Shown: positions 35,557 through 45,197, numbered from the stretch's first letter. The stretch: 64,000 bases of DNA from an uncultured Ruminiclostridium sp. (GCA_934490165.1 CAKSTB010000001.1:248001-312000), one strand, 5' to 3'. Numbers and translations: made by a program. Notes: generated from the sequence alone by a model not told the origin.

Positions 35557-36588
35557 ATGAAAAGGAAAAAAGCGATCATTATATTTTCCGCGCTGTCGGC
35601 ACTTATGATCGGCATATTGCTGATAGCCGACAGTGCCGGAACAGCCGACACGATAAAGCGATGCATATATGTCTGCCTTGACAGCCTGATACCGTCGCTG
35701 TTTTGCTTTATGGTGTTCTCGTCACTGCTTATAAAAAGCGGAATAGGAGAAATTCTGTTCACTCCGCTGTGGTATATAACGAAATTCATACTTCACCTTG
35801 ACAGAAAGATGTTCTGCGTTTTTCTGCTCAGTCAGATAGGCGGTTATCCTGTCGGAGTGAAGCTTCTGAGCGAACTTACAGACGGCAGTAAAGAATATAA
35901 CAAAGAATGCAACACGGCGCTTTGCTATTGCTATAACAGCGGTCCTGCATTCGTTGTGGGAATTGTCGGCATAGGGCTATACGGCGATGTAAAAGCCGGG
36001 CTTATTGTATTTCTGTCGTGTCTTGCGGCAAATTTCACAGCCGCAGTTATTATGAATATCCGCCGAAAGCCGCTAAGCGGGGGCGATATGCAGTTCTCTC
36101 TGTCGGGAAAAGATATCACAGCGTGTCTTACCGGTGCGGCTAAGGCACTTATGAGCATCGCGCTTGCGGTTCTTCTGTTCAACACGGCAACAGAGCTTGC
36201 AGGCTATGTAATAAGCAATCTGACGGGTTTTGAGCTGCCTGATATAATAAAAGCCATAGTCGAAATAACCAATATCAAATCATCGGGTGTGATTTATTCT
36301 TTGCCGATAGTCACGGCACTTATATCTTTCGGAGGATTATGCGTTATTTATCAGCTGTGTGCATTGTCGGCTTTCAGGATAGATATGTTGCGGTTTATAC
36401 TGTCAAGAGCGGTTATATCCGCATTGGCGGCACTGGTATGCTTTGCTGTCGTCAGCCTTGACAGCTACAATCCGGCAATAAATGTATTCGCATACGCAAC
36501 CGATACAATGATAACCGACCCGTTGCTACTGCTTTGCATTGCGGGAATGACTTTTATCCTGCTCAAAAACACGGAAAAATCAAATTAA
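35557..36588 (+). CDS. YlbJ-like sporulation membrane protein
   Basis: A 343-aa multi-pass membrane protein of the nucleoside-recognition/Gate class, closest to YlbJ of Bacillus, a sigma-E gene needed for spore stability. Diagnostic segments are the LIPSLFCFMVFSSLL helix near 47-61, SQIGGYPVGVKLLSEL near 92-107 and CYCYNSGPAFVVGIVG near 126-141. GAAGTGAGGCG is upstream of the ATG. No sigma-A promoter is clear. It is divergent from yqfC. Confidence 0.85.
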   Translation: MKRKKAIIIFSALSALMIGILLIADSAGTADTIKRCIYVCLDSLIPSLFCFMVFSSLLIKSGIGEILFTPLWYITKFILHLDRKMFCVFLLSQIGGYPVGVKLLSELTDGSKEYNKECNTALCYCYNSGPAFVVGIVGIGLYGDVKAGLIVFLSCLAANFTAAVIMNIRRKPLSGGDMQFSLSGKDITACLTGAAKALMSIALAVLLFNTATELAGYVISNLTGFELPDIIKAIVEITNIKSSGVIYSLPIVTALISFGGLCVIYQLCALSAFRIDMLRFILSRAVISALAALVCFAVVSLDSYNPAINVFAYATDTMITDPLLLLCIAGMTFILLKNTEKSN

Positions 36589-36619
36589 GATAAAAATTTT
36601 CAAAGTATCGCCGTGTATG

Positions 36620-36648
36620 TTGACACCGACTTGATTTTATGTTATAAT
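36620..36648 (+). promoter_or_regulatory. Consensus promoter of the small Cys protein
   Basis: TTGACA (36620-36625), a 17-base spacer and TATAAT (36643-36648): perfect consensus, 58 bases before the ATG at 36706. Confidence 0.7.
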
Positions 36649-36705
36649 TACGGTAAATATAGTGACACTGAAAATCAGTGCGAATTTCGTAAGGTGGTGT
36701 TTTAT

Positions 36706-36918
36706 ATGAAAAAGAAACTGTTTGGAAACAATATCAAGCCTTCCTGCAAATACTGTGAGCTTGGCACCGCTATGGGTGACGATAAAATTCAGTGCTCGAA
36801 GTTCGGTGCTGTAAAGTCTTACGATTCCTGCAAGAAGTTTGTATATTCTCCCCTCAAGCGTATCCCGAAGAAGGAAATACAGCTTGCAAACTCAGATGTA
36901 AACAATATCAATTTCTGA
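36706..36918 (+). CDS. Small Cys4 protein, unknown function
   Basis: A 70-aa basic protein with Cys at 14, 17, 30 and 42 (CKYC, C, then SCKKF), likely one zinc site. The start has AAGGTGGTG at good spacing. It is monocistronic, with a perfect consensus promoter and a terminator at 36942-36975, so it is probably well expressed. I know similar short conserved hypotheticals in Clostridia but no function. Confidence 0.75.
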   Translation: MKKKLFGNNIKPSCKYCELGTAMGDDKIQCSKFGAVKSYDSCKKFVYSPLKRIPKKEIQLANSDVNNINF

Positions 36919-36941
36919 TAAAAACAGATACTTAAAATTTC

Positions 36942-36976
36942 AGCCGTGACCCGTAATAAGGGTTTACGGCTTTTCT
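36942..36976 (+). terminator. Terminator after the small Cys protein
   Basis: AGCCGT (36942-36947) and ACGGCT (36966-36971) enclose an inner CCC/GGG pairing, followed by TTTCTTTTG. Confidence 0.7.
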
Positions 36977-37090
36977 TTTGCGCAAATTTCCATATCATAA
37001 TGCCTTTTACAAGCTGTTTACGCTGTTTCAGCCATAATACGCCGCATAAAAACGTGCACAAAATGTAACTGTATCAAGCAGAAAAAAGCA

Positions 37091-37119
37091 TTGTCGCGTT
37101 TGGCATTCGGTGGTATAGT
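37091..37119 (+). promoter_or_regulatory. Promoter of the first solute-binding protein
   Basis: TTGTCG (37091-37096), a 17-base spacer and TATAGT (37114-37119). Confidence 0.5.
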
Positions 37120-37160
37120 ATAAATAAAGTTAAACCCGATATAAAAATTTGGAGGTATTT

Positions 37161-38597
37161 ATGGTAAGTTTTAAACGAATACTCGCAGGTGTTATGTCCG
37201 GTGTTACGGCTGTTTCACTTGCCGCCTGCTCAAACAGTGCGACAAGCGGCTCGGGCGCAGGTTCAGGTGACACAACAAATACAAGTACAGAAACAACTAT
37301 CGATGACGAGATAGAAAACCCTGTAAGTGTCGGCGACATAAGCATTGACGCAGGCGAAGAGGTAGAACCTGCCGAACTTGAATATCTCGGTTGCTACGAT
37401 ATCACAACAGCAGGTGACGTAAAGCCGTCATATAAGTATTTCTCCGAAAATTACGGCTGTACAATAAAGTGCACGATAGTAGGCTCACTGCAAATTCAGG
37501 AAAAGCTTACAACGGCAATTTCCTCCGGTGAATCTCCCGACCTCGTTGACTATGCTGATAATACATTCCCTCTGCTTATGTCAAAGAATATGTACACTCC
37601 GCTTGAAGAATATATGGATCTTTCAGCACCCCAGTGGTCAGGACTTGAGCAGTACATAAATCAGTACAAGTGGGGCGGCAAGAACTATTATTACCCCTGG
37701 GCATATAATGTAGCTCCTTACTTCCTTATCTATAACAGAGCTGTATTCGAGCAGATCGGTATTGAAGACCCCAAGCTTCTTTATGACAGAGGCGAGTGGA
37801 CATGGGAGGCTATGAAGGACGATATCCGCAAGTTCATAGACTCAGATCCCGATGGCAAGAGAACAGGTCTTTACGGCGCAATGCAGTACTCTGCACAGTC
37901 GTTCATCAACAGTACGGGTACTCCCTTAATAACTATCGATGAGAGCGGCAAACTTGTACAGAACTTTGATAATGCAAACGTTGACAGAGCCGCTAACTTT
38001 ATGCAGGAAATGAAAAAAGAAGGACTTGCCTCATTCCAGGAAGGCATTATAGATGTTGATACAACTCCTATGCTTGAGGGTACAGCGGCATTCCAGTGTA
38101 TGGGCGAATGGATAATCTCCGGCTTTGCAAGAGCAATGCTCAAGGACGACAGCCTTGACTACTTCTTTGTTCCGTTCCCGAGAGATGTTGAAGCTGATGA
38201 ATATTACTATCCTATAACCACATTCGGTTATCTTGTTCCCGCAGGTTCAAAATACGCTAAGCAGGCTTCTGTATTCATCAACTGTTGCCGTCTGAGCAAC
38301 ACGGACGAAGACCTGAAAGCTACCACAAAGGAAAGCATAATGAGAAGCAAGAAATACACAGATGAAATGTATGATTTCCTATACAGCTTCAAAGAACCCG
38401 CAAACTTCCACTGTGTAGTAGACAACCCCTATGGTCTTGACGAAACAACCGGTCAGATAGTAAAGGATATCCTCGGCAATACACTGTTTGATATCCAGAG
38501 TGACTACTCGGGTCAGTCATGGACTCAGATGAGAGAAGCAAATATCGGTGCGATCAGCAAGCAGATAGAATATTATAACGGACTGCTCGCTCAGTAA
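37161..38597 (+). CDS. ABC sugar-type extracellular solute-binding lipoprotein, copy 1
   Basis: A 478-aa family-1 type solute-binding lipoprotein. A lipobox LAAC gives lipid-modified C23. It is followed by an acidic Ser/Thr-rich linker and then the binding fold (AISSGESPDLVDYADNTFPLL near 120-140; PYFLIYNRAVFEQIGI near 188-203; GEWTWEAM near 212). Such proteins deliver oligosaccharides to ABC permeases, but no permease is near. The ATG at 37161 follows GGAGGTATTT. A close paralog lies 271 bases downstream. Confidence 0.9.
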   Translation: MVSFKRILAGVMSGVTAVSLAACSNSATSGSGAGSGDTTNTSTETTIDDEIENPVSVGDISIDAGEEVEPAELEYLGCYDITTAGDVKPSYKYFSENYGCTIKCTIVGSLQIQEKLTTAISSGESPDLVDYADNTFPLLMSKNMYTPLEEYMDLSAPQWSGLEQYINQYKWGGKNYYYPWAYNVAPYFLIYNRAVFEQIGIEDPKLLYDRGEWTWEAMKDDIRKFIDSDPDGKRTGLYGAMQYSAQSFINSTGTPLITIDESGKLVQNFDNANVDRAANFMQEMKKEGLASFQEGIIDVDTTPMLEGTAAFQCMGEWIISGFARAMLKDDSLDYFFVPFPRDVEADEYYYPITTFGYLVPAGSKYAKQASVFINCCRLSNTDEDLKATTKESIMRSKKYTDEMYDFLYSFKEPANFHCVVDNPYGLDETTGQIVKDILGNTLFDIQSDYSGQSWTQMREANIGAISKQIEYYNGLLAQ

Positions 38598-38616
38598 AAA
38601 TAATTCAATAACACAA

Positions 38617-38648
38617 GCCCCCTGTAAACTGCCTACAGGGGGCGTTTT
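38617..38648 (+). terminator. Terminator between the two solute-binding genes
   Basis: GCCCCCTGTA (38617-38626) and TACAGGGGGC (38634-38643) form a perfect 10-bp stem followed by GTTTT. Confidence 0.85.
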
Positions 38649-38786
38649 AGCTAATAAAGTAAATCTTAAAATTGTTCCATTAAACGGGCTATTTTATGCG
38701 GTTTTTTAGCTTACTTTTTTGATTTTCGTATGTTGCATTATGCACATTGCACAATTTTTTCGAGTCAACTTTGACTAAAATGTGAA

Positions 38787-38815
38787 TTGAATAAATGTAC
38801 TTATTGTGATAAAAT
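38787..38815 (+). promoter_or_regulatory. Promoter of the second solute-binding protein
   Basis: TTGAAT (38787-38792), a 17-base spacer and TAAAAT (38810-38815). Upstream (38650-38786) the DNA is AT-rich and I see no other clear site. Confidence 0.5.
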
Positions 38816-38868
38816 CAAAGGAAAGATGTGTGTAAACGATTGCAACACATTACATTATGGAGGTTTTT

Positions 38869-40317
38869 ATGATCAATTTCAAAAGAATACTCGCAGGAGT
38901 AATGGCAGCCGCTACTGCTGTTTCACTTGCGGCGTGCTCTAACAGCGGAACAAGCACAACAGCTCCTACAGCTTCCGATGACAGCAACACGAGCACAGAA
39001 ACAACTATCGATGACGAGATAGACAACCCCGTCAGTGTAGGCGACATAAGCTTAAACGCCGGTGAAGAAGTAGAGCCTGCAGAGCTCAAATATCTCGGTT
39101 GCTATGACATTACTACCGCAGGCGACGTAAAGCCCGCATACAAGTATTTCTCAGAGAACTACGGCTGTACGATCAAGTGCACAATAGTAGGCTCGCTTCA
39201 GATACTTGAAAAGCTGACAACAGCTATTTCTTCAGGCGAGTCACCTGACCTTGTTGACTATGCGGACAACACATTCCCGCTTATCATGTCAAAGAATATG
39301 TACACTCCTCTTGATGAGTATATCGACCTCTCTGCTCCGCAGTGGTCAGGCCTTGATCAGTACATTAACAAGTACAAGTGGAACGGTAAGAACTACTACT
39401 ACCCCTGGGCTTACAACGTTTCGCCCTACTTCCTTATCTACAACCGCGGCGTATTCGAGCAGATCGGCATAGACGATCCCAAGGAGCTTTACGACAAGGG
39501 CGAATGGACATGGGATACAATGACAGACTGCATACGCAAGTTCATCGACTCAGATTCAGACGGCGCAAGAACAGGTCTTTACGGTGCAACAGCTTATACT
39601 GCCCATGCATTTATCGATACAACGGGTACTCCCCTTATTGAGATCGGCGATGACGGCAAGCTCATAAGCAACTTCAACAATGCAAACGTTGACAGAGCCG
39701 CTAACTTTATGCAGACACTCAAGAAGGAAGGTCTTGCAAAGTTCCAGGAAGGCGTTATAGACATAGATGAAGATCCTATCGTTTCGGGTACAGCGGCATT
39801 CCAGGGCATGGGCGAATGGATCATCACAAACTATGCAAGAAAGATGACGAAAGACGACAACCTTGACATCTTCTTCGTTCCGATTCCCAGAGATCCCGAA
39901 GCAGATAACTACTACTACTCAATGTCAGCTTTCGGTTATCTTGTTCCCGCAGGTTCAAAGAACGCTAAGCAGGCTTCTGTATTCATCAACTGCTGCCGTC
40001 TGAGCAACACAGATGAGGATCTTAAGGCTACAACAAAGACAAGTATTATGAAGAACAAGAAGTATACCGATGAACAGTACGACTTCCTGTACAGCTTCAA
40101 GGATGTATCAAACTTCAATGCAGTCGTTGATGAACCTTACGGACTTGACGAAACAACAGGTCAGATAATCAAGGATATCCTCGGCAACACACTGTTTGAC
40201 CTCCAGAGCGAAACATACGCAGGTCAGTCATGGACACAGATGCGTGAGGCTAACATAGGCTCGATCAACAAGCAGATCGAATACTACAACGGACTTATCT
40301 CAAGCGGTAACTCCTGA
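38869..40317 (+). CDS. ABC sugar-type extracellular solute-binding lipoprotein, copy 2
   Basis: A 482-aa paralog of the previous gene, aligned almost end to end with few gaps. It shares the LAAC lipobox, the TTIDDEI linker, the DYADNTFPL and PYFLIYNR segments and the C-terminal SWTQMREANIG segment. The largest differences are in the middle (residues about 215-330), where ligand-contacting lobes would lie. It has its own promoter and a terminator at 40340-40371. GGAGGTTTTT precedes the ATG at 38869. No permease is nearby. Confidence 0.9.
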   Translation: MINFKRILAGVMAAATAVSLAACSNSGTSTTAPTASDDSNTSTETTIDDEIDNPVSVGDISLNAGEEVEPAELKYLGCYDITTAGDVKPAYKYFSENYGCTIKCTIVGSLQILEKLTTAISSGESPDLVDYADNTFPLIMSKNMYTPLDEYIDLSAPQWSGLDQYINKYKWNGKNYYYPWAYNVSPYFLIYNRGVFEQIGIDDPKELYDKGEWTWDTMTDCIRKFIDSDSDGARTGLYGATAYTAHAFIDTTGTPLIEIGDDGKLISNFNNANVDRAANFMQTLKKEGLAKFQEGVIDIDEDPIVSGTAAFQGMGEWIITNYARKMTKDDNLDIFFVPIPRDPEADNYYYSMSAFGYLVPAGSKNAKQASVFINCCRLSNTDEDLKATTKTSIMKNKKYTDEQYDFLYSFKDVSNFNAVVDEPYGLDETTGQIIKDILGNTLFDLQSETYAGQSWTQMREANIGSINKQIEYYNGLISSGNS

Positions 40318-40339
40318 GTACAGTAACCTATAAATAATT

Positions 40340-40371
40340 ATAACCGCAGCTTTCGGGTTGCGGTTATTTTA
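40340..40371 (+). terminator. Terminator after solute-binding copy 2
   Basis: ATAACCGCA (40340-40348) and TGCGGTTAT (40359-40367), followed by TTTATATG. Confidence 0.8.
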
Positions 40372-40385
40372 TATGTTTTAACATA

Positions 40386-40420
40386 GCAAAAGGGCCTTGA
40401 AACACTCAAAGCCCTTTGTT
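40386..40420 (-). terminator. Terminator of leuA
   Basis: AAAGGGC (40389-40395) and GCCCTTT (40411-40417) with a 15-base loop; on the minus strand a short T tract (TTTTG) is continuous with the 3' arm. Confidence 0.6.
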
Positions 40421-40444
40421 CATATTATTTATATTGTTTTATAC

Positions 40445-42121
40445 TCACTTAACCATATCGCTGTTATTGATAGCAGAAACAAGTGCGCTTACCGAACTGC
40501 TGATGATATCGGTATGAATGCCTGCGCCCCAGAATGAATTTCCGTTCTTGTCGCATATCTCAACATAAGCGGCAGCCTTTGACTTAGAGCCTACCTCTAT
40601 AGCGTGTTCGTTATATGTCACTAAGCTGTAGCTCAGTCCCAGACCGTTCTTTATAGCATCGCTCACAGCGTCAAGACGGCCGTTACCGCTTCCGGTGTAC
40701 TCTGCCTTGTTGCCCTTGTAATCTACTGTCACGGTAGCTGTAATTCCGCCGTTTTCCTGCTTGTAGTGAGCTTCTGTGATCTTAAGTGCAGTTTCAATAT
40801 TTACGAAGTTCGTGCAGAATACCTCGTAAACCTCATCGGGTGAAAGCTCCTTGTGCTTGTGGTCGGAAACCGACTTGACCGTATAGCCGACCTTCTCGCG
40901 GAACTTCTTGGGCAGATCAACACCGTACTTCTGCTGTAACAGATAGCCGATACCGCCCTTACCGCTCTGGCTGTTGATACGGATAACGTCACCGTCATAC
41001 TGTCTGCCGATATCCATAGGATCAATAGGCAGGTAAGGAACTGTCCAGTGCTCGGGATCTTTTTCTTCGCGCCACTTCATACCCTTTGCGATAGCGTCCT
41101 GATGTGAGCCTGAGAATGCGGCAAACACGAGCGAGCCGCTGTAGGGCTGTCTGTCGTAAACCTTCATACAGGTCATCTTCTCGTAAACTTCCGTTATTGA
41201 CGGCAGATCCGAGAAATCAAGCTTCGGATCAACGCCGTGTGAATACATATTCAGCGCAAGCGTTACTATATCAACGTTACCTGTACGCTCGCCGTTGCCG
41301 AACAGTGTACCCTCAATTCTGTCAGCGCCCGCAAGTAAGCCCAGCTCGCTGTCTGCAACAGCACAGCCTCTGTCGTTGTGGGGGTGAAGTGAAACTATAA
41401 CGTTCTCTCTGTTCACCATATTCTTGCACATATACTCTACCTGGCTTGCGTAAACGTGCGGAAGTGACATTTCCACCGTTACGGGCAGGTTGATTATAAC
41501 TTTGTCATCGGGAGTGGGCTGCCATACATCAAGCACAGCGTTGCATATTTCAAGAGCAAATTCAGGCTCTGTTCCTGTAAAGCTCTCGGGTGAATACTCA
41601 AACTTGAAGTCGCCGGGTGTCTTTTCTCTGTATTCCTTTAACAGCTTTGCGCCTGTGACTGCAATGTCGATGATCTCGTTCTTGGGCTTTCTGAATACCT
41701 GTTCTCTCTGCGCTACAGAAGTAGAATTATACAGATGAACGACTGCGTGCTTTGCGCCTGTCAGCGCTTCAAAAGTCTTCTTTATTATGTGTTCTCTTGA
41801 CTGTGTAAGTACCTGAATTGTAACATCGTCGGGGATAAGATTTTGCTCGATAAGTGCGCGGCAGAATTCATATTCTGTTTCAGATGCCGCAGGGAAACCT
41901 ATCTCAATTTCCTTAAATCCGATCGCAACAAGCACCTTGAAAAATTCAAGCTTCTCTTCAAGGCTCATAGGAACGATAAGTGCCTGATTACCGTCACGCA
42001 GATCAACACTGCACCATGTGGGAGCTTTGTCGATGTACTCCTTCTTTGTCCAGTCCAGACACTGCGTAGGAGGCATAAAATATCCTCTTGAGTATTTGTT
42101 TGTGTTCATTGTACCTTTCAT
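40445..42121 (-). CDS. leuA: 2-isopropylmalate synthase (long LeuA type)
   Basis: Condenses acetyl-CoA with 2-ketoisovalerate, the first committed step of leucine synthesis. It has 558 aa, the length of the LeuA type 2 subgroup. The catalytic TIM barrel starts at WCSVDLRDGNQAL near 36-48; metal His are in SLHPHNDRG near 245-253, and GNGERTGN is near 275-282. The C-terminal LeuA dimer/allosteric domain begins near 440. The ATG at 42121 follows AAAGGA; an ATG at 42109 is also possible. It is controlled by the T-box leader upstream and stands alone. Confidence 0.95.
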   Translation of the reverse strand: MKGTMNTNKYSRGYFMPPTQCLDWTKKEYIDKAPTWCSVDLRDGNQALIVPMSLEEKLEFFKVLVAIGFKEIEIGFPAASETEYEFCRALIEQNLIPDDVTIQVLTQSREHIIKKTFEALTGAKHAVVHLYNSTSVAQREQVFRKPKNEIIDIAVTGAKLLKEYREKTPGDFKFEYSPESFTGTEPEFALEICNAVLDVWQPTPDDKVIINLPVTVEMSLPHVYASQVEYMCKNMVNRENVIVSLHPHNDRGCAVADSELGLLAGADRIEGTLFGNGERTGNVDIVTLALNMYSHGVDPKLDFSDLPSITEVYEKMTCMKVYDRQPYSGSLVFAAFSGSHQDAIAKGMKWREEKDPEHWTVPYLPIDPMDIGRQYDGDVIRINSQSGKGGIGYLLQQKYGVDLPKKFREKVGYTVKSVSDHKHKELSPDEVYEVFCTNFVNIETALKITEAHYKQENGGITATVTVDYKGNKAEYTGSGNGRLDAVSDAIKNGLGLSYSLVTYNEHAIEVGSKSKAAAYVEICDKNGNSFWGAGIHTDIISSSVSALVSAINNSDMVK

Positions 42122-42183
42122 AAATGATGTCCTTTCCCTATTTGGTTTTTCCGATGCAGGCATTAAAAAAGCAATGTAAATAC

Positions 42184-42450
42184 ACAAAAACCCCGTCTCA
42201 ATAAAGAGACGGGGTAAATCCTCGTGGTACCACTCTTCTTGACACAACCTTTATGCTATGTCCTCTTATGCCACATCTATCAATGTGCTTCTCTGTAACG
42301 GGAGATCCCGTCATGACTTACTGCAATGTTCAGCCATGCGACTCTCAGGCGAGCTATTTCCGACCTTTAATATCGCCTTGCACCAAGCGGCGACTCTCTG
42401 TGAATAAACGTGCGGCTTTATTCCTGATCAACGTCTTTTTCTATTAACAA
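42184..42450 (-). promoter_or_regulatory. T-box riboswitch leader of leuA
   Basis: On the minus strand the leader holds the T-box core AGTGGTACCACGAGG (42234-42220). It is directly followed by the intrinsic terminator CCCCGTCTC/GAGACGGGG (42191-42214) with a T5 tail. An upstream Stem I region (about 42440-42290) includes AGAGAG and a GCGA-rich helix. T-box leaders read uncharged tRNA; the gene implies tRNA-Leu. A CTC triplet in the loop-side sequence AGCTCGCCTGAG could be the specifier, but I could not align it with certainty. Confidence 0.92.
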
Positions 42451-42454
42451 GTAT

Positions 42455-42483
42455 ATTATATCTTACAAAAACTCATTTGTCAA
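42455..42483 (-). promoter_or_regulatory. Consensus promoter of the leuA leader
   Basis: On the minus strand, TTGACA (42483-42478), a 17-base spacer and TATAAT (42460-42455): perfect consensus. Confidence 0.75.
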
Positions 42484-42497
42484 TAGTTTTTTACAAA

Positions 42498-44480
42498 TTA
42501 TTCGCCTATCATTTCAATAAGCTGTTGCTGACTGATGACCGCAACACCGAGCTGCTGTGCTTTTGTGAGCTTGCTTCCTGCTTCTTCGCCTGCAAGAACA
42601 TAGCTTGTTTTCTTTGAAACAGAACCGCTGCACTTACCGCCGTTCTGCTCTATCAGCGCCTTTGCTTCATCTCTTGTCATATCGGGGAGTGTTCCCGTGA
42701 TAACAAATGTCAGACCTGCCAGCTTATCGCTCTTTACATCAGACAGATACACCGTGTTCACGCCGTAAGATTTCAGCCTTTCGATAAGCTCCGTCATATG
42801 CGGCTCGTGAAGTGCAGTGAAGATGTTATTTGCAAGAATATCACCGAAGTTTTCTACAGCGGAAATATCCTCAGCAGATGTTTCCGACAGCTTTTCGATA
42901 CTGCCAAAATGCTTCATCAGAAGCTGTGCGTTCTTTTGCCCTATGCCTTTTATTCCGAGTGCGAATAACAGTCTGTCGGGCGAATTTGCTTTTGACTTTT
43001 CAATGTTTGCTATCAATTTTGCGGCTGAAACCTTTGCAAAACCGGGTAGCATTTCAAGATCCTGCTGAGTAAGAGCGTACAGGTCGGCAACAGTATTTAT
43101 AAGCTTGCTTTCGACAAGCTGTTTTACTACCGCTTCACCAAGACCGTCAATGTTCATAGCCGCCCTTGAAGCAAAGTGCTCAATGTTTTTCAGAAGCTGT
43201 GCGGGACAGTCTATATTAACGCAACGTATAACCGCCTCGTCCTCTACTCTCTCGGCTTTTCCGCCGCAGACAGGACATATATGCGGTATCTCAAACGGCA
43301 CACTGTTTTCGGCGTGGCTGACACTGCGCACGACCTCGGGGATAATATCTCCCGCCTTGCGGACAGCGATAATATCGCCAATTCTTATATCCTTACTGTC
43401 GATATAGTCCTGATTGTGGAGCACCGCTCTTGATACGGTCGTACCCGCAAGCCATACAGGCTCAAACACCGCAACAGGTGTGAGTGCGCCCGTCCTGCCG
43501 ACATTTACCTCTATATCAAGCAGTTTTGTTTCCTTTTCTTCAGGCGGATACTTGAACGCTACAGCCCACTTGGGTACTTTCGCGGTACTGCCGAGCTCGT
43601 TTCTCAGCTCAAAATCATTGACCTTAATTACCGCGCCGTCAATATCGTAAGAATATGTCTGCCTGTTCTCGCCTATCTCCATTATGCGGGAAACCGCATC
43701 GTCAATATTGTCAAACGTCTTATAGCCGTCAATCACGTTGAAGCCGAGCGACTTCATATAGTCAAGGCTCTCACTGTGACTTGTAAGCTCCTTGCCCTCG
43801 ATACGCTGAAGATTGAATACGAATATATCAAGCCCTCTTGAAGCTGTCACTCTGCTGTCTTTCTGTCGCAGTGAGCCTGCGGCGGCGTTACGGGGGTTTT
43901 TAGCCGGCTGTTCGTCATTTTCAAGCTGTGTCTTTACAAGCTTTTCAAAGCTTGCTTTCGGCATATATACCTCTCCCCTGACTTCTATAAACGGAAGCTT
44001 CTCGGTAAGCTCCATAGGTATCGACTTTATCGTTTTGAGGTTTTTTGTTATATCCTCACCGACAAAGCCGTCACCGCGGGTAGAACCTCTTGTGAACACA
44101 CCGTCACGATATTCAAGCGATACCGATAAGCCGTCGATCTTCGGCTCAACGCAGTATACAGCCTTTCCGACAGCGCTTTTTACACGCTCGTCAAAGTCGT
44201 ACAGCTCACCTTTTGAGAAAACGTCCTGCAAGCTGCCCATCTGCACTTCGTGAGTTACTTTCTCGAATGTGTTGATGGCATATCCGCCGACGTGCTGTGT
44301 GGGAGAACTTTCGGAAACAATTTCGGGATTTTCCGCTTCTATCTCCTTTATTCTTCTCATCAGCCTGTCATACTCGTCATCTTCAATTGTCGGATTGTCG
44401 AGAACGTAGTAATTGAAATTGTGCTGTTCGGCCTCTCTGCAAAGCTGTTCGTATTCACTTTTTATCTGCTCTTTATCCAT
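42498..44480 (-). CDS. ligA: NAD-dependent DNA ligase LigA
   Basis: Seals nicks in replication and repair using NAD+. It has 660 aa. The adenylated lysine is K114 in the EPKIDG motif. The Cys4 zinc finger spans CPVCGG to CVNIDC near 405-430. Helix-hairpin-helix repeats lie at about 435-580, and a C-terminal BRCT domain begins at LAGLTFVITG near 590. AAGGAATTACA precedes the ATG. Confidence 0.97.
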   Translation of the reverse strand: MDKEQIKSEYEQLCREAEQHNFNYYVLDNPTIEDDEYDRLMRRIKEIEAENPEIVSESSPTQHVGGYAINTFEKVTHEVQMGSLQDVFSKGELYDFDERVKSAVGKAVYCVEPKIDGLSVSLEYRDGVFTRGSTRGDGFVGEDITKNLKTIKSIPMELTEKLPFIEVRGEVYMPKASFEKLVKTQLENDEQPAKNPRNAAAGSLRQKDSRVTASRGLDIFVFNLQRIEGKELTSHSESLDYMKSLGFNVIDGYKTFDNIDDAVSRIMEIGENRQTYSYDIDGAVIKVNDFELRNELGSTAKVPKWAVAFKYPPEEKETKLLDIEVNVGRTGALTPVAVFEPVWLAGTTVSRAVLHNQDYIDSKDIRIGDIIAVRKAGDIIPEVVRSVSHAENSVPFEIPHICPVCGGKAERVEDEAVIRCVNIDCPAQLLKNIEHFASRAAMNIDGLGEAVVKQLVESKLINTVADLYALTQQDLEMLPGFAKVSAAKLIANIEKSKANSPDRLLFALGIKGIGQKNAQLLMKHFGSIEKLSETSAEDISAVENFGDILANNIFTALHEPHMTELIERLKSYGVNTVYLSDVKSDKLAGLTFVITGTLPDMTRDEAKALIEQNGGKCSGSVSKKTSYVLAGEEAGSKLTKAQQLGVAVISQQQLIEMIGE

Positions 44481-44501
44481 TGTAATTCCTTCCGTTTTCG
44501 G

Positions 44502-45197
44502 TTATTCATACGGCTCTGCCTCAAAGTCGTTTATAGCGTCAACAACGTCTTTGTCGTCGGAAACCACATGGGTGAAGCTCTCCGGCACATTTCCGACAAT
44601 GACCGTTTCGGCAATCAGAAAATCACCGCTGACCTTTGTTTCCACCGAGTACATAGGTATGAATGCGGTAACGCTGACAGTTGTACGCATTATCATTCTG
44701 TGAAGCGTCTGGTTAAGTCCTGCATCGGTAAACTCGCTGATAAATACAGCATCGGCATAGCCTTTCGGCTCGACTTCCATTCTTACAGTAGGTCCTGAAC
44801 CGTGAAACAGCGGTATGCCGCTGAGTGTTCCGACAGTGAGATCTACATTCTCGGTTTCGCCTTTCATAAGCCTGTCGTTTATTTCGGTCAGCATATCGTT
44901 TTTTATGCGGTTGATAAGCTTTGTGTTGCTCTCTATTGAAGCGACCTTTCCGTCCGAGGTATAGCTGAGCTTTACAAGACTGCTGTAGCCCGCATCTTCT
45001 CCAAGCTCCACAAGCCGTTCGTTTATAGCATCGTCAATAAGACTTATCGTGACTGCCTTTGAATTGTACTCACAGACGTTAATTATATTCGGTCTTATCA
45101 TAAGCTGTAATATTCCCGCAAATCCCAGGAGCATCACAGCAGTACCGATAAGCTTAAGTCCAAGCCTGCGTTTAAATTTTGACAGATCTATCTTCAT
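44502..45197 (-). CDS. YunB-like sporulation protein
   Basis: A 231-aa protein with one N-terminal membrane segment (near 16-33) and an extracytoplasmic domain. The order of segments (NSKAVTISLIDDAINERL near 45-62, NTKLINRIKNDMLTEIN near 91-107, SGIPLFHGSGPTVRMEV near 125-141, GLNQTLHRMIM near 160) matches the YunB family, sigma-E dependent in Bacillus. Function is not known in detail. It is followed by ligA 21 bases downstream. Confidence 0.8.
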   Translation of the reverse strand: MKIDLSKFKRRLGLKLIGTAVMLLGFAGILQLMIRPNIINVCEYNSKAVTISLIDDAINERLVELGEDAGYSSLVKLSYTSDGKVASIESNTKLINRIKNDMLTEINDRLMKGETENVDLTVGTLSGIPLFHGSGPTVRMEVEPKGYADAVFISEFTDAGLNQTLHRMIMRTTVSVTAFIPMYSVETKVSGDFLIAETVIVGNVPESFTHVVSDDKDVVDAINDFEAEPYE

